A stretch of DNA of 64,000 nt, taken from the NCBI RefSeq assembly GCF_902686445.1, contig NC_062227.1, positions 16,964,178-17,028,177 on the forward strand, read 5' to 3'. A program made the position numbers and the translations under genes. Shown here piece by piece: positions 37,454 through 49,831 of this stretch (positions within the stretch are counted from its first letter, which is position 1; each line of letters opens with the position of its first letter). The notes below the pieces were generated by a model, which searched no databases, had not been told where the DNA came from, and was given only the letters and a program-made list of their open reading frames with translations. Source of the stretch: Sciurus carolinensis (lineage: Eukaryota; Chordata; Mammalia; Rodentia; Sciuridae).

Positions 37454-38496
37454 TTAGTATAATTCCTCCCTTTGCTGATTTGCTTCTTTGTGTTTTATCT
37501 CTTCCTCATGGAATATTTTGCTGAGAATGTTCTGTAATGTTGGCTTTCTTTTTGTAAATTCTTTTAGCTTTTGTTTATCATGGAATGATTTTATTTCATC
37601 ATCAAATTTGAATGTAAGTATTGCTGGGTATAAGATTCTTGTTTGGCATCCATTTTCTTTCAGAGCTTGAAAAATGTTGTTCCATGCCCTTCTATCTTTT
37701 TGGGTCTGGATTGAAAAATCTGCTGATATCCGTATTGGTTTCCCCCTGAATGTAATTTGGTTCTTTTCTCTCACAGCCTTTAAAATTCTGTCTTTATTTT
37801 GTATGTTAGGTATTTTCATTATAATGTGCCTTGGTGTGGGTCTGTTGTAATTTTGTGTATTTGGAGTCCTATAAGCCTCTTGAACTTGATTTTCCATTTC
37901 ATTCTTCAGATTTGGTTAATTTTCTGATATTATGTCATTGAATAGATTGTTGATTCCTTTGGTTTGTTTCTCTAAGCCTTCCTCAATCCCAAGAATTCTC
38001 AAATTTGGCCTTTTCATGATATCCCATAGTTCTTGGAGATTCTGTTCATGATTTCTTACCATCTTCTCTGTTCAACTTTGTTTTCAAGGTTAAATATTTT
38101 ATCTTCAATATCTGAGTTTCTGTCTTCCAGGTGTTCTATCCTATTGGTTGTGCTTTCTATGGAGTTCTTAATTTGGTTTATTGTTTCCTTCATTTCAAGG
38201 ATTTCTGTTTGGTTTTTTTTCAATATCTCTAACTCTTTATTGAAATGATCTTTTGCTTCCTGTATTTGCTCTTTTAACTGTCGATTGGTGCTATCATTCA
38301 ATGCCTGCATTTGCTCTTTCATCTCATCATTCAATGCCTGCATTTGCTCTTTCATCTCACCATTTGCTTCCCTGATCATTTTAATTATGTACATTCTGAA
38401 CTCCCTTTCTGTCATTTGTTCTGCCATGCTGTCTTTGGATTTTATTGATGTAACATCTAGATTTGTTTGGGGCATTTTCTTCCCTTGTTTTCTCAT
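37454..38496 (-). pseudogene. LINE-1 B ORF1 (RNA-binding protein), broken once or more
   Basis: The N-terminal 146 codons (38056-38496) start MRKQGKKMPQTNLD and contain two adjacent copies of an 11-residue element, EMKEQMQALND, in the coiled coil. The frame then breaks at about 38070, where a few bases are missing relative to element C. The C-terminal 147 codons (37454-37897) hold NYNRPTPRHIIMKIPN and RISADFSIQTQKD and end with the normal stop. Adding the two parts gives close to the family's usual length of about 340-370 residues. Confidence 0.9.
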
Positions 38497-39977
38497 ATTG
38501 TTCAGGAATCAGTGGGTCCTTAAGATATTGCAGATTTCCTCTATTGACTTATAATGTACCTGAAGATTGCTAGTATATCCCCTCTTATCCTTCAGTAGCC
38601 TGCAGTCTTGGAGGAAGTTGATAATGCGGTGCTCCACAAGGAAGCTGCCTCTCTAGGGATGGTGACCCTCATGTGGGGTATATTCCCTGATAGTGGGCAG
38701 AGGTGCCTCCACTTGTTTACCAATGGTCTTCCAAAGGGGAACTAGGCTGTGGGCTGAGGCAAGGCCTGTTTGGGCCTGTGTCTCTGGTTTTACCGTCCTT
38801 GTGGGAAAACCTCACCTGGCATGGAATACTCACCCAGTGGGGAGGTCTTGCTGGTCAGTTCCCCTCCTAGAGGTTCCCTCAATCTACAACTACCGCCTGG
38901 GCTTGGCTGTCTTCCTCTGCAACGTTCCCAGGGGCCCGGACCTACCTCCTGGGCCTGGGAGCCTCACCCTTCACAGACAAGTCTCCTTAGGCTGCCTCTC
39001 CTCAGAGAATCTGCCTGCAGTCCTGGAAACTTCGCTCCGCCCCTAGGTGTGTCTCTGTGCGGCTCTTCCAGCAAGAAGCCAGTCCTGGGACCCTGCTCTG
39101 CACCTAATCACCTGGCTATGCAGCCCCTCCTCTGAGCCGCCACCTGGAGCCCCGTACAATAGCTCCGAGACCCAGAGACCCACCACACACCTCCTCCTCC
39201 CGACAGCCACCTGGTTTCCGACACAGTCACTAGGAGTTCAAGCAACTCACTTCGTGTCTCCTCCTCCCGCCAACCGCCCGTAGCCCTAGGCAGTTCTCCG
39301 AGTCCAAGTGACCCACCCTATTCCTCCTCCTTGGGGTAGACCCCCGGGTGTTCAGGAGTGGTCGCTTTGAGTCCAAACAACTCACTACTCGCCTCCGCCT
39401 CTGGCAACCGCCTGTGGCTCTGACGCAGTCACTCCCAGACCAAGTGACCCGCCGCGCTTCCCCTCTTCCTCCGGGCAACCCCCCGGTGTTTGGAAGTGGT
39501 CGTTCTGAGTCCAAACAACTTGCCACGCAGCTCCTCCTCTGGCAACTGCCTGTAGCTCTGATGCCGTCACTCGTAGACTAAGCGACCTGCTACATTCCTC
39601 CTCTTCCTCCGGGCAACCCCCCGGTGTTCAGAAGCGGTCGTTCTGAGTCCAAAAAGCTCACCACACAGCTCCTCCTCAGGCAGCCGCCCGGAGCCCCAGT
39701 GGTTGCTCCAAGATCAAGCGCTGTGCTGAGCTGTCTCCTCTACGATGATCCCAGTTGTCCGTGTTTACCGCTCCTGTGGGGGGAGGGGCATCTCGCTGAG
39801 CAACTCTACTTCACAAAGTTCCCTGCGTTCTGGGGCTACCGCCCCATCCAGGATGCCTCCCCAATGGGAGAGACTCACCCGGCGGCTTTGAGTTGGTCCC
39901 AAGTCTCTCACTATCTCCTCTTTTGAATCCTGCATCCTGGAGCAACATGAAATGCAGCCGCCCTCTAGTCCGCCATC
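38497..39977 (-). promoter_or_regulatory. LINE-1 B 5'UTR with 138-bp monomers
   Basis: GC-rich and about 1.5 kb. A tandem monomer of 138 bp is visible: ggtgttcaggagtggtcg at 39347, ggtgtttggaagtggtcg at 39485 and ggtgttcagaagcggtcg at 39623, with degraded partial copies on the right and left. The 5' end carries a YY1-type box (ccgccatcttg on plus, 39961-39971), as LINE-1 promoters do. Monomeric 5'UTRs are known from murine LINE-1. Confidence 0.85.
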
Positions 39978-39995
39978 TTGAAACCCCCAGAAATA
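39978..39995. repeat. Target-site duplication of LINE-1 B, right copy
   Basis: Identical to 33240-33257. Array sequence continues from here with aagaaatccaggtcact, as in other units. Confidence 0.93.
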
Positions 39996-41225
39996 TTTAT
40001 TCTTAAGAAATCCAGGTCACTACTGAAGTTCTGCTGACAGCAACCAAAGCTCCATGTTGAAAAATGTCATTGGAATGAGCTTTCCCTTCAAACTTGTACA
40101 TTTTAAACCATGTTGTAATCACTTGAGTTGACAGAGGACACAATGTTGAGACTGTACAAGTTTGGCATTATCTGAAGAGGTTCTTTAATGTAGGTAAATG
40201 AATCTACTTTGCGTTTGACTCTGAAATGCTTCTCAGGAAAACCACCACAAGGTTAAGTCAAACAGGAGTAATTAATTTTTAATTTCACTTTTGCAAACAA
40301 TTCTGCAAATAACCTTTGTTGCTTATCAAGACCAACAGTCCAATTGTGTATCATGAGTGAAAGAATTGTCTCTGACACTTTAAGGTGAAAAAAGTTTGGA
40401 GCTGAACAATGAGTAGAAAGTTATCCCAGTGACCATGGTGGCCTAGAGAAGGAGGTCTACGTGGCAAAACTTCTATAATCAGTTCATTAATATAAAATAG
40501 ATTTTTGAGATCATTCACACATCAACTCCAAGTCATTACAATCACAATAACTCAATACTTTCTCATTCTCATTATTCCTTCTGCATATTTCCTTTGAAAA
40601 TTTCTAAACAGCTATCAGGGCAAAAGTCACAGTCCAGTTGATGTACTGGATCTTGCCTCTCCACTCATGTATTGGGGAGATTGAGGAAGGTGTTTCTCCT
40701 AGGCAAAGCCAGCCTCCCTAAACAGGAAATCCTAAGCCACTTTGCCAGACCAGGTCTGCAAATATAGTAAAGCAAATGGAAGAGTTGATGGTTCACTGGG
40801 TCTGTGATCCCTGGAAAAATATTTCCTGTCAGAAATAGAATATATCCTCATCCAAATTTCAAACTTCTTATAGATATGTGTGGTACAATTCTTCTAAAAT
40901 TTCAATACAGTGAGATTAAATGCATGAAATTACATCCATTGAACTCATCAACTTACTTTCACAATTCTTCTGAATTTGTTTTGACCCTTTTCAGAGAAAC
41001 ACCTTGCTTGGTTACCAGTCCTCTTGTGAAATGAGAGCAAAAAAAGGGAAGAGATCCAACATTCAAAGTGGAAGCAGTTAGTTTCAGGCATGTTGAGCTT
41101 AAAAGACTAGAGGTTCAAGACTCTGGGGAAGAATGCAGTTTTTTTGCCCCCCAAGGTGTTTTTCTGGGCCATGGGAATCATGGTTTTCAATGAGTGGCAT
41201 CCCTGAAATCCTGGCTGCATTGCAG

Positions 41226-41356
41226 ATACCACCTGATATCACAGAAAGGTATAATGACAGCACAATGGCATCATGGTTTCCATGGAAACCAGAGATACTT
41301 GAGGTCCTGTCCCCTTCAGACCTAGATTCCAGACAAGCTCAGGCTCTGTTGTGATG
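41226..41356 (+). ncRNA. Candidate repeated noncoding exon, copy 8 (donor altered)
   Basis: 131 bp after ctgcattgcag. The donor is gatg|ttaag; a GT one base earlier (gttaag) could still serve. The central box is the perfect palindrome gtttccatggaaac at 41276-41289. Confidence 0.32.
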
Positions 41357-44300
41357 TTAAGAGGGGAATAAAAGGGAGTGAGCATCCTGCTCTTTGCAAG
41401 AAATGAGATGGCATCGTCTTGACCCAAAGAAGAGGAGTCTGAGTTTGTTGAGGCAGCGGGTCTGTGGGTCTTTTATAGAACATGGTCCTCCCAGGAACAG
41501 GGCTCCCCTTAATGCCAGACACCCCACAATACCCTCCAGACCTTCTAGGTGGTCTCCTTTGGGTGCATTGGATCTCATGGCACTTGGGCACCATGATAAT
41601 GCTGCAGGGAATTAACCCTCACCTAATTTAGTGAACCAGGGAGGGACTGAGGGATGCCTGAAAGCATGTGGATCACCCAGCTTAACCTTCATCACAATCA
41701 GCATTGCTCTCTGAAGCTTCTCCTCCAGGTATGTGCTCACTTGGGATATTGATGAGTCAGGAAAATGACCCAGTGCTCTAACAGCCTCAAGTAATGATGA
41801 CTGTTGACAGCTCAAGAAAGGGGAACATGCAGTTCATCTGGTGGGCTGGGTAATTATTGAATTGGGAAATATCACAGCAAATCTGTTAGGATTTCACCCC
41901 TTTCTTAGATTTCCCAAACATGAGACAGCTGGAACCTGGGAAGTTTGATTTCTATGTGGATGTGTGTCGCTGCTCTGAACCCTAATATGGAGAAAACTGT
42001 CTATCACTCACCAAGTGTGTTGGTTGTCTGGAAGGTGCTACCAAGTGAGGAGAGATGTTCTGTGCTCACTCCACATTCCAGGCCCACCCTGCTTAGCATG
42101 CTGCCTTACAATCTGACTCCACACAGGAATTGTCTTCATATGAGTTTTCAATGGCCCTTCATTTACCATTAAATGCAGAATCTGGCCAGTCTTGCTTTAC
42201 CTAAGGGTACATTTATTTGACATGACTACAGCCTGTTTTTCCCAATGCCCAAAGGGACAATGCTGAGGGTAACTTTATTGGTCTCTGTAGGATGCAGATG
42301 CAATTCAATGTCACAGATTTGGGGCTACCATACTCCAAAAAAGTGAAACTGAAGGATGAAATAAGTGCCAAATTATGGAATAATAAACACAGTTTAACAG
42401 GGCATAATACCACAATTGAACATGAATTACACTGAAAGAGAGGAATGTATCAAAGTTTCAAAACTGAGCATTCAAAAAGGAATGAGGATAGGCCTTTTTC
42501 TTGGTGCTAAAATCAGGAGTTTGGAGAGGGAACCAATTTAACTGTACAGACACTTAAAAATAAACATTGTTAATAGTTTCCCCCCAAATTTCAGGATATC
42601 ATTTACACTTCGTAAATTCTTCAAACACGGCAAGAAGTAATTGGGAGCTCATTGTGTGAGTAAAAAATTACTGACATGTATTCAACTTGCAAAAGACATC
42701 AGTGTCCTTGGAAATTCTTGATAATATCCAGTTTCTTCCAAGGGGAAGTTGATTACAGACAAGCTGGTTTTTCATTTCTGGCACCTGACATATGTGAAAC
42801 GGCATATTTTACACCATGGCACCTACACCAACCTATGTAATTTTAAACAAGTATAAATTGGTAAATGCAACACTGAATAATGACTTTCAGAAGAAAGAGT
42901 GCAGCACATCAGAAAAAGAAACAAAAACATCTCTGTTAAAATACACAAAGAAGGCACATATAGGCAAAAGCTGAAATTCACAAAGAGATAATGAAAAGAA
43001 ATTAAGACATGATAGTATTACTAAGCAGGAAATGAAGATCTTAATTATTTCCAAAATTCAAAATCCATTCTTTTCCTTTGTAAATGCCTATACTCATCCA
43101 TACATGTCACATAACTGATGTCTGATTTCATTCTTTCAGTGTGATCTCTTTCAAATAGGGGTTCTCTCATTTCTTAACCTTCAAAGCATAATAAAATGTT
43201 TCACAGAATCATTGTTATTATGAGCACACCACATCCTTCACCAAATTCTACACAATGTCTTTTATTTACATCCATCATACCGAGCACAGTCTTTAAAATT
43301 CTTCATTATTAATGATATAAGATCTCCAAAGGCACAGGGAAAATGATTTTAAAGATATGTTTGGCCACATATATGATATCAGCCGAAGGCAAGATATGTC
43401 TTCAGCCGTAATTCATTCCCTTTTTAAAAATAATCATATCTTCCCAATGCAATGCATATAAGAATGAGAGAAAGCAGGATAAAGGGCTTTTGTCTCTTCT
43501 CTTTTCCTCTCGGTATACATTGATGTGGGAACTCCAGTGTGTATCAGTCCACTTCATTTGCCATGAATTGGGAGAGTTTCTAGATGACTGTTAATTTGCA
43601 AGGACTACTGCAGTTGATATTTTATGTTTCATGCTATTGAATGATGGTGAGAATTTTGTTCTTCAAGAACTTGCTGAGTAAACTGACACATGAGCATATT
43701 CCTGAGAATGAAATAAACTACCTGTTCGTGAGAGTTTTGTAATCCATAACTATGTTTAAGATATTCAGACCTCTGGGGAAGCACTGCTGACTGCAACCGG
43801 TGATGCATGCTGAAAACTCTCATTTGATTGAGCTTCCCCTTCAAATTGGTACTTTTCCAACACTGTTGTATTCACTTGCAATGACAGACTACAAAATGTT
43901 CAGACACTGCAGATTTGGCATTATCTGAAGAGGTTCTTTAAGGTACATGATTGGATCCACTTCCAGTTTGACTATGTGAAATTCTTTTCAGGTAAAACAC
44001 CCCATGTCTAAACCAAACAATTACTAATGAATGTTTAATTACCCTGTTTCAAAAAATCCTGCAAATAACATTTGATACATATCACGAACCACAGTCCAAT
44101 GGTATGTCATGAGTGAAGATTTGTTCCTGCCTTTTTAATGAGGAAATAGGTTGTAACTGAGCAGTGACAAGAATGTTATCACAGACATCAAAGGTAGAAT
44201 GTGGTATGAGGAGAGTCAGGCCTATGTGGGAAACATTATATGATCAAGTAATTAATATAAAAGGAAATATTTAAGATCATTCACACCTGAAACAAAAGTC

Positions 44301-44630
44301 ATTGAAATCACAATCTCCTAAATCTATTCTCACTCTTCTTATTCATTCTGGACATTTTCTTTAAAATAAACTAAGCTGCAGATATCTTTGCAAAATTCAC
44401 GGCCCTGTGTGTGTGCTGGATCTAGTCGACTATCAACTCAGTTATGAGGGAGGTTGAGGAAGATTTTTCTCCTGGGCAAAGCCTGTTTCCCTAAAACAGG
44501 GAAAATCTAAGCCACTTACTTAGATCAGCTTTGTAAATATAGAAAGGGAAAGGGAAGGGTTCATGGTTCACCAAGTCCAGGAAATATATTTGCTGCCAGG
44601 TAATAAAAATACATATTCTCATCCAAACTT

Positions 44631-44640
44631 CAAACTTCTT
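44631..44640. repeat. Target-site duplication of LINE-1 C, left copy
   Basis: caaacttctt, nine of ten bases equal to cagacttctt at 50484-50493. Confidence 0.6.
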
Positions 44641-44946
44641 TTTTTTGTTTTGATTTTGATTTAATTCTTTTTTATTGTAAACAAATGGGATACATTTTGA
44701 TGCTCTGTACATGGAGTAAAGGCATACCATTCGTGTAATCATAAATTTACATAGGGCAATGTTGTTTGATTCATTCTGCCAATTTTCCCCCTTCCCCCCC
44801 ACCCCACCCACCCCTCTTTTCCCTCTATACAGTCCATCCTTCCTCCATTCTTGCCCCCCTCCATAACCCTAACACTAACTGTAAACCTAACGCTAACCCC
44901 TCCCAAACCCCATTATATGTCATCATCCGCTTATCAGCAAGATCAT

Positions 44947-47900
44947 TCATCCTTTGGTTTTTTGAGTTTGGTTTATCTCACTTAGCACAATAATCTCCAA
45001 TTTCATCCATTTGCCTGCAAATGCCATAATTTTATCATTCTTTATGGCTGAGTAATATTCCATTGTATATATATGCCACAGTTTCTTTATCCATTCATCA
45101 ATTGAGGGAAATCTAGGTTGGTTCCACAATCTAGCTATGGTGAATTGAGCAGCAATGAACATTGATGTGGCTGTGTCTCTGTAATATACTGATTTTAAGT
45201 CCTTTGGGTATAGGCCAAGGAGTGGGATAGCTGGGTCAAATGGTGGTTCCATTCCAAGCTTTCTGAGGAATCTCCATATTTTGTACTAATTTGCAGCCCC
45301 ACCAGCAATGTATGAGTGTACCTTTATCCCCACCTCCTCGCCAACACCTATTGTTCCTTGTGTTCTTGATAATCGCCATTCTAATTGGGGTGAGATGGAA
45401 TCTTAGGGTGGTTTTGATTTGCATTTCTCTTATTACTAGAGATGTTGAACATTTTTTCATATATCTGTTGATTGCTTGTACATCTTCTTCGGTGAAGTGT
45501 CTGTTCATTTTCTTAGCCCATTTGTTGATTGGATTATTTGTATTCTTGGTGTAGAGTTTTTTGAGTTCTTTATATATTCTGGAAATTAGCACTCTATCTG
45601 TAGTATGAGTGGCAAAGATTTTCTCCCACTCTGAAGGCTCTCTCTTCACATTACTGATAGTTTCCTTTGCTGAGAGAAAGCTTTTTAGTTTGAATCTATC
45701 CCAGTTGTTGATTCTTGCTTTTATTTCTTGTGCTATGGGAGTCCTGTTAATGAAGTCTGATCCTAAGCTGACATGTTAAAGATTTGAACCTACTTATTCG
45801 TCTGTAAGATGCAGGGTCTCTGTTCTGATTCCGAGGTCCTTGATCCATTTTGAGTTGAGTTTTGTGCAGGGTGAGAGATAGTGGCTGAATTTCATTCTGT
45901 TGCATAAGGTTTTCCAGTTTTCTCAGGACCATTTGTTGAAGAGGCTATCTTTTTTCCATTGCATATTTTTGGCACCTTTGTCTAGTATGACAAAATTGTA
46001 TTTATTTAGGTTTTTGTCCATGTCCTCTATTCTGTACCATTGATCTACCTGTCTATTTTGGTACCAATACCATGCTGTTTGTGTTACTATTGCTTTGTAG
46101 TAGAGTTGAAGATCTGGTATTGCGATACCCTGGCTTCGCTCTTTCTGCTGAGGATTCCTTTAGCTATTCTGGGTTTCTTATTCTTCCAGATGAATTCCAT
46201 AATCACTTGCTCTATTTCTGTAAGGTATGTAATTGGGATTTTAATTGGAATTGCATTGAATCTGTGTAGCACTTTTGGTAGTATGCCATTTTGACAATAT
46301 GAATTCTGCCTATACAAGAACATGGGAGATCTTTCCATCTTCTAAGGTTTTCTTAATTTCTTTCTTTAGTGTTCTGTAGTTATCATTGTAGAGGTCTTTC
46401 ACCTCTTTTGTGAGATTGATTCCCAAGTATTTTACTTTTATCAAGATTATTGTGAGTGGGGTAGTTTTCTTAATTTTTCTTTCCGAAGATTCATCACTTA
46501 TGTATAAAAATGCATTAGATTTATGAGCATTGATCTTATATCCCACTACTTTACTGAATTCACTTATGAGTTCTAAAACTTTTTTGGTGGAATTTCCTGG
46601 TTCCTCTAAGTATATAATCATATCATCAGAAAATAGGGATAGTTTGAGTTCTTCTTTTCCTATTTGTAACCCTTTAATTTCTTTAGTTTGTCTAATTGCT
46701 TTGGCTAGAGTTTCAAGGATGATGTTGAATAGAAGTGGTGAAAAAGGGCATCCCTGGCTTGTTCCAGTTTTTAGGGGAATGCTTTCAGTTTTTCACCATT
46801 TAGAATGATATTGGCCATGGGCTTAGCATACATGACCTTTACAATGTTAAGGAATGTTCCCACTATCCCTATTTTTTGTAGTGTTTTGAGCATGAAGGGA
46901 TGCTGTATTTTATCAAATGCTTTTTCTGCATCTATCAAAATAATCATGTGATTCTTATCTTTAAGTCTGCTGATATGGTGAATGATATTTATTGATTCCT
47001 GGATGTTGAACCAACCTTGCATCCCTGGGTTTAAACCCACTTGATCATGGTGCACTATCTTTTTAATATATGTTTGGATGTGCTTTGCTAAAATTTTGTT
47101 GAAAATTTTTGCATCGATGTTCATTAAGGATATTGGTCTGAAATTTTCTTTGCTTGATATGTCTCTGTCTAGTTTAGGTATCAGGGTAATATTGGCTTCA
47201 TAGAATGAGTTTGGGAGGGTTCCCTCCCCTTCTACTTCATGGAATACTTTGAGGAGTATTGGAATCAGCTCTTCTTTAAAGGTTTTGTAGAAGTTGACTG
47301 AGAACCCATCTGTTCCCGGACTTTTCTTTGTTGGTAGGCTTTTGATGACCTCTTCTATTTCATTGCTTGAAATTGATTTATTTAGGTTGTGTATGTCCTC
47401 CTTGTTCAGTTTAGGTAATTCATATGTCTCTAGAAACTTGTTCATGTGTTCGAGGTTTTCTGTTTTGTAGGAATATAGATTTTCAAAATAGCTTCTAATT
47501 ATGTTTTGTATTTTAATCGTGTCTGTTTTGATATTTCCTTGTTCATTCCGAATTTAAGTAATTTGAGTTTTCTCCCTCTTTCTCTTTGTTATTGTGGCTA
47601 AGGGTTTATCAATTTTGTTTATTTGTTCAAAGAACCAACTATTTATTTTGTTAACTTTTCTGATTGTTTCTTTTGTTTCAATTTCGTTGATTTAGGTTCT
47701 GATTTTAACTATTTCCTGTCTTCTACTACTTTTGGTGTTGGTCAGCTCTTCTTTTTATAGGGCTTTGAACTGTAGTGTTAAGTCATTTATTTGTTGATTT
47801 TTACTTCTCTTTTTGAATGCGTCCCATGAAATAAATCTCCCTCTAAGTAGTGCTTTCACAGTGTCCCAGAGATTTTGATATGATGTGTCTTTGTTCTTGT

Positions 47901-48734
47901 TTACTTCTAAGAATTTTTTTCTTTCCCTCCTAATGTCTTCTGTTATCCATTCATCATATAATAGCGTATTATTTAATCTCCAGGTATTGGAGAAGTTTCT
48001 GTTTTTTATTCTGTCTTTTATTTCTAATTTCAATCTATTATGATCTAATAGAATACAAGTTAGTATCTATCTTCATGTATTTTCTAACAGTAGCTTTGTG
48101 GCATAAAATATGGTCTATTTTAGAGAAGGATCCATGTGCTGCTGAGAAGAAATTGTATTAATTCTTTGTTGGATGGTATATTCTATATATGTTGTTTAAG
48201 ACCAAATTGTTGATTGTGTTATTGATATCTACGGTTTCTTTATTCAATTTTTGTTTGGAAGATCTATCCAGTGGTGAGAGAGGTTTGTTAAAATCGCCTA
48301 GTATTATTGTGCTGTGGCCTAGTTGATTTCTGGAATTTATAAGGATTTGTTTGACATACATGGATGAGCCAATGTCCATGGCATAGATATTTATGATTGT
48401 TATGTCTTGCTGATTCATGCTTCCCTTAAGCAGTATGAAATGTCCTTCTTTATCCCTTCTGACTAGTTTTGGCTTGAAGTCCACATTATCTGAAATGAGG
48501 ATGGATACTCCAGCTTTTTTGCTGAGTCCATGTGCATGCTATGTTTTTCCCATCCTTTCACCTTTAGTCTATGGGAATCTCTTTCTATGACTTGAGTCTC
48601 TTGCAGGCAGCATATTGTTGGATTTTTCTTTTTAATCCTTCTGCCAGTCTATGTCTTTTTATTGATGAGTTCAGGCCATTAACATTCAGGGTTATTATTG
48701 TGCTATGATTTGTATTCCAAGTCATTTGACTCAT
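44947..48734 (-). pseudogene. LINE-1 C ORF2 (endonuclease/reverse transcriptase), broken
   Basis: The start is taken at 48734 (MSQMTWNTNH). Endonuclease pieces lie at 48158-48484 (IINIYAMDIGSS, LGDFNKPLSPLDR) and just upstream in another frame. The piece at 46771-47445 has [28 protein letters not shown] and [14 protein letters not shown]. It ends near 46780 at a one-base frameshift after GEKLKAFP, just before the TRQG block. [14 protein letters not shown] follows in the next frame (46310-46621). In the FADD codons this element reads ttttctgatgat on the minus strand, so the first A residue is changed. The C-terminal end (44947-45252) is intact to a TGA after QKTKG. Confidence 0.92.
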
Positions 48735-48786
48735 TGTTGTTTTTTGACATGATTTGGTTTCTCCTTTATTTGGCTATTCCTTTAGG

Positions 48787-49831
48787 CTAGTTCCTCCCAT
48801 TGCTGATTTGCATCTTTTTTTTTATCTCTTCCTCATGGAATATTTTGCAGAGAATGTTCTGTAATGCCGGCTTTCTTTTTGAAAATTCTTTTAGCTTTTG
48901 TTTATCATGGAAGGATTTTATTTCATTGTCAAATCTGAAAGTAAGTTTTGCTGGGTATAAGATTCTTGGGTGGCATCCATTTTCTTTCAGGGCTTGGTAA
49001 ATGTTGTTCCAGGCCCTTGTAGCTTTTAGGGCCTGGATTGAAAAATCTGCTGATATTCCTATTGGTTTCCCCCTATATGTAATTCGAATTTTTTCTCTCG
49101 TGGCCTTTAAAATTATGTCTTTATTTTGTATGTTAAGTATTTTCATAATAATGTGCCTTGGTGTGGGTCTGTTGTAATTTTGTATGTTTGGAGTTCTATA
49201 AGCCTCTTGTACTTGGTTTTCCATTTCATTCTTCAGATTTGGGAAATTTTCTGATATTATTTCATTGAATAGATTGTTCATTCCTTTGGTTTGTTTCTCT
49301 AAGCCTTCCTCAATCCTGATAATTCTTAAATTTGGCCTTTTCATGATATCCCATAATTCTTGTAGATTCTGTTCATGATTTCTTACCATCTTCTCTGTTT
49401 GTTCAATTTTGTTTTTAAGACTAAATATTTTTTCTTCAATGTCTGAGGTTCTGTCTTCCAGGTATTCTATCCCATTGGTTATGCTTTCTATGGAGTTTTT
49501 AACTTGGTTTATTGTTTCCTTCATTTCAAGGATTTCTGTTTGTTTGTTTTTTTTTCAATATCTCTAACTCTTTATTGAAATGATCTTTTGCTTCCCATAT
49601 TTGCTCTTTCAACTGTTGATTGGTGCGATCATTTAATGCCTGCATTTGCTTTTTCATCTCATCATTCAAGGCCTGCATTTGCTCTTTCATCTCCTCATTT
49701 GCTTCCCTGATTGTTTTAATTATGTACATTCTGAACTCCCTTTCTGACATTTCTTCTGCTGTTCTGTCATTGGGTTTTATTGATATAGTATCTAGGTTTG
49801 TTTGGGACATTTTTTTTCCTTGTTTTCTCAT
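48787..49831 (-). pseudogene. LINE-1 C ORF1 (RNA-binding protein), single frameshift
   Basis: Two open parts meet at 49525. The first 101 codons (49526-49831) start MRKQGKKMSQTNLD and include the doubled 11-residue coiled-coil element (EMKEQMQALND, then EMKKQMQALND). The remaining 245 codons (48787-49524) run through IEYLEDRTSDIEEKIF, NYNRPTPRHIIMKILN and GISADFSIQALK to the stop. The break lies in a T-run with gttt repeats (A-run in the coding sense), typical of slippage. Otherwise the protein is of normal length. Confidence 0.92.

Larger units (their letters stand above)
33258..39977 (-). mobile_element. LINE-1 element B, full length, with target-site duplication
   Basis: About 6.7 kb, antisense to the array. 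It starts (right end) with gggggtttcaagatggcgg, a YY1-like LINE-1 start, and ends (left) in a T-run. An 18-bp direct repeat, ccagaaatatttattctt, flanks it at 33240-33257 and 39978-39995; its last two T could belong to the tail. ORF1 and ORF2 are present but broken in several places. It contains a monomeric 5'UTR and a candidate 3' transduction. The perfect duplication and long remaining ORFs make it the youngest-looking or among the youngest of the three. Confidence 0.96.
30721..41225 (+). repeat. Array unit 7, interrupted by LINE-1 B
   Basis: Without the LINE-1 and one target-site copy this unit is about 3.77 kb. Unit sequence stops at ccagaaatatttattctt (33240-33257) and restarts with the same 18 bases at 39978-39995, so it is fully recoverable. 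It carries a strong CTCF-type core at 31010-31024. Confidence 0.88.

Noticed and set aside
38693..39926. Several overlapping ORFs on both strands in a GC-rich region
   Set aside because: This is the monomeric LINE-1 B 5'UTR; low stop density reflects GC content and the 138-bp repeat.
44860..44910. Interstitial telomere repeat
   Set aside because: The taaccc-like words are few and imperfect and sit at the same place in the 3'UTR of two LINE-1 copies, so they belong to the element.
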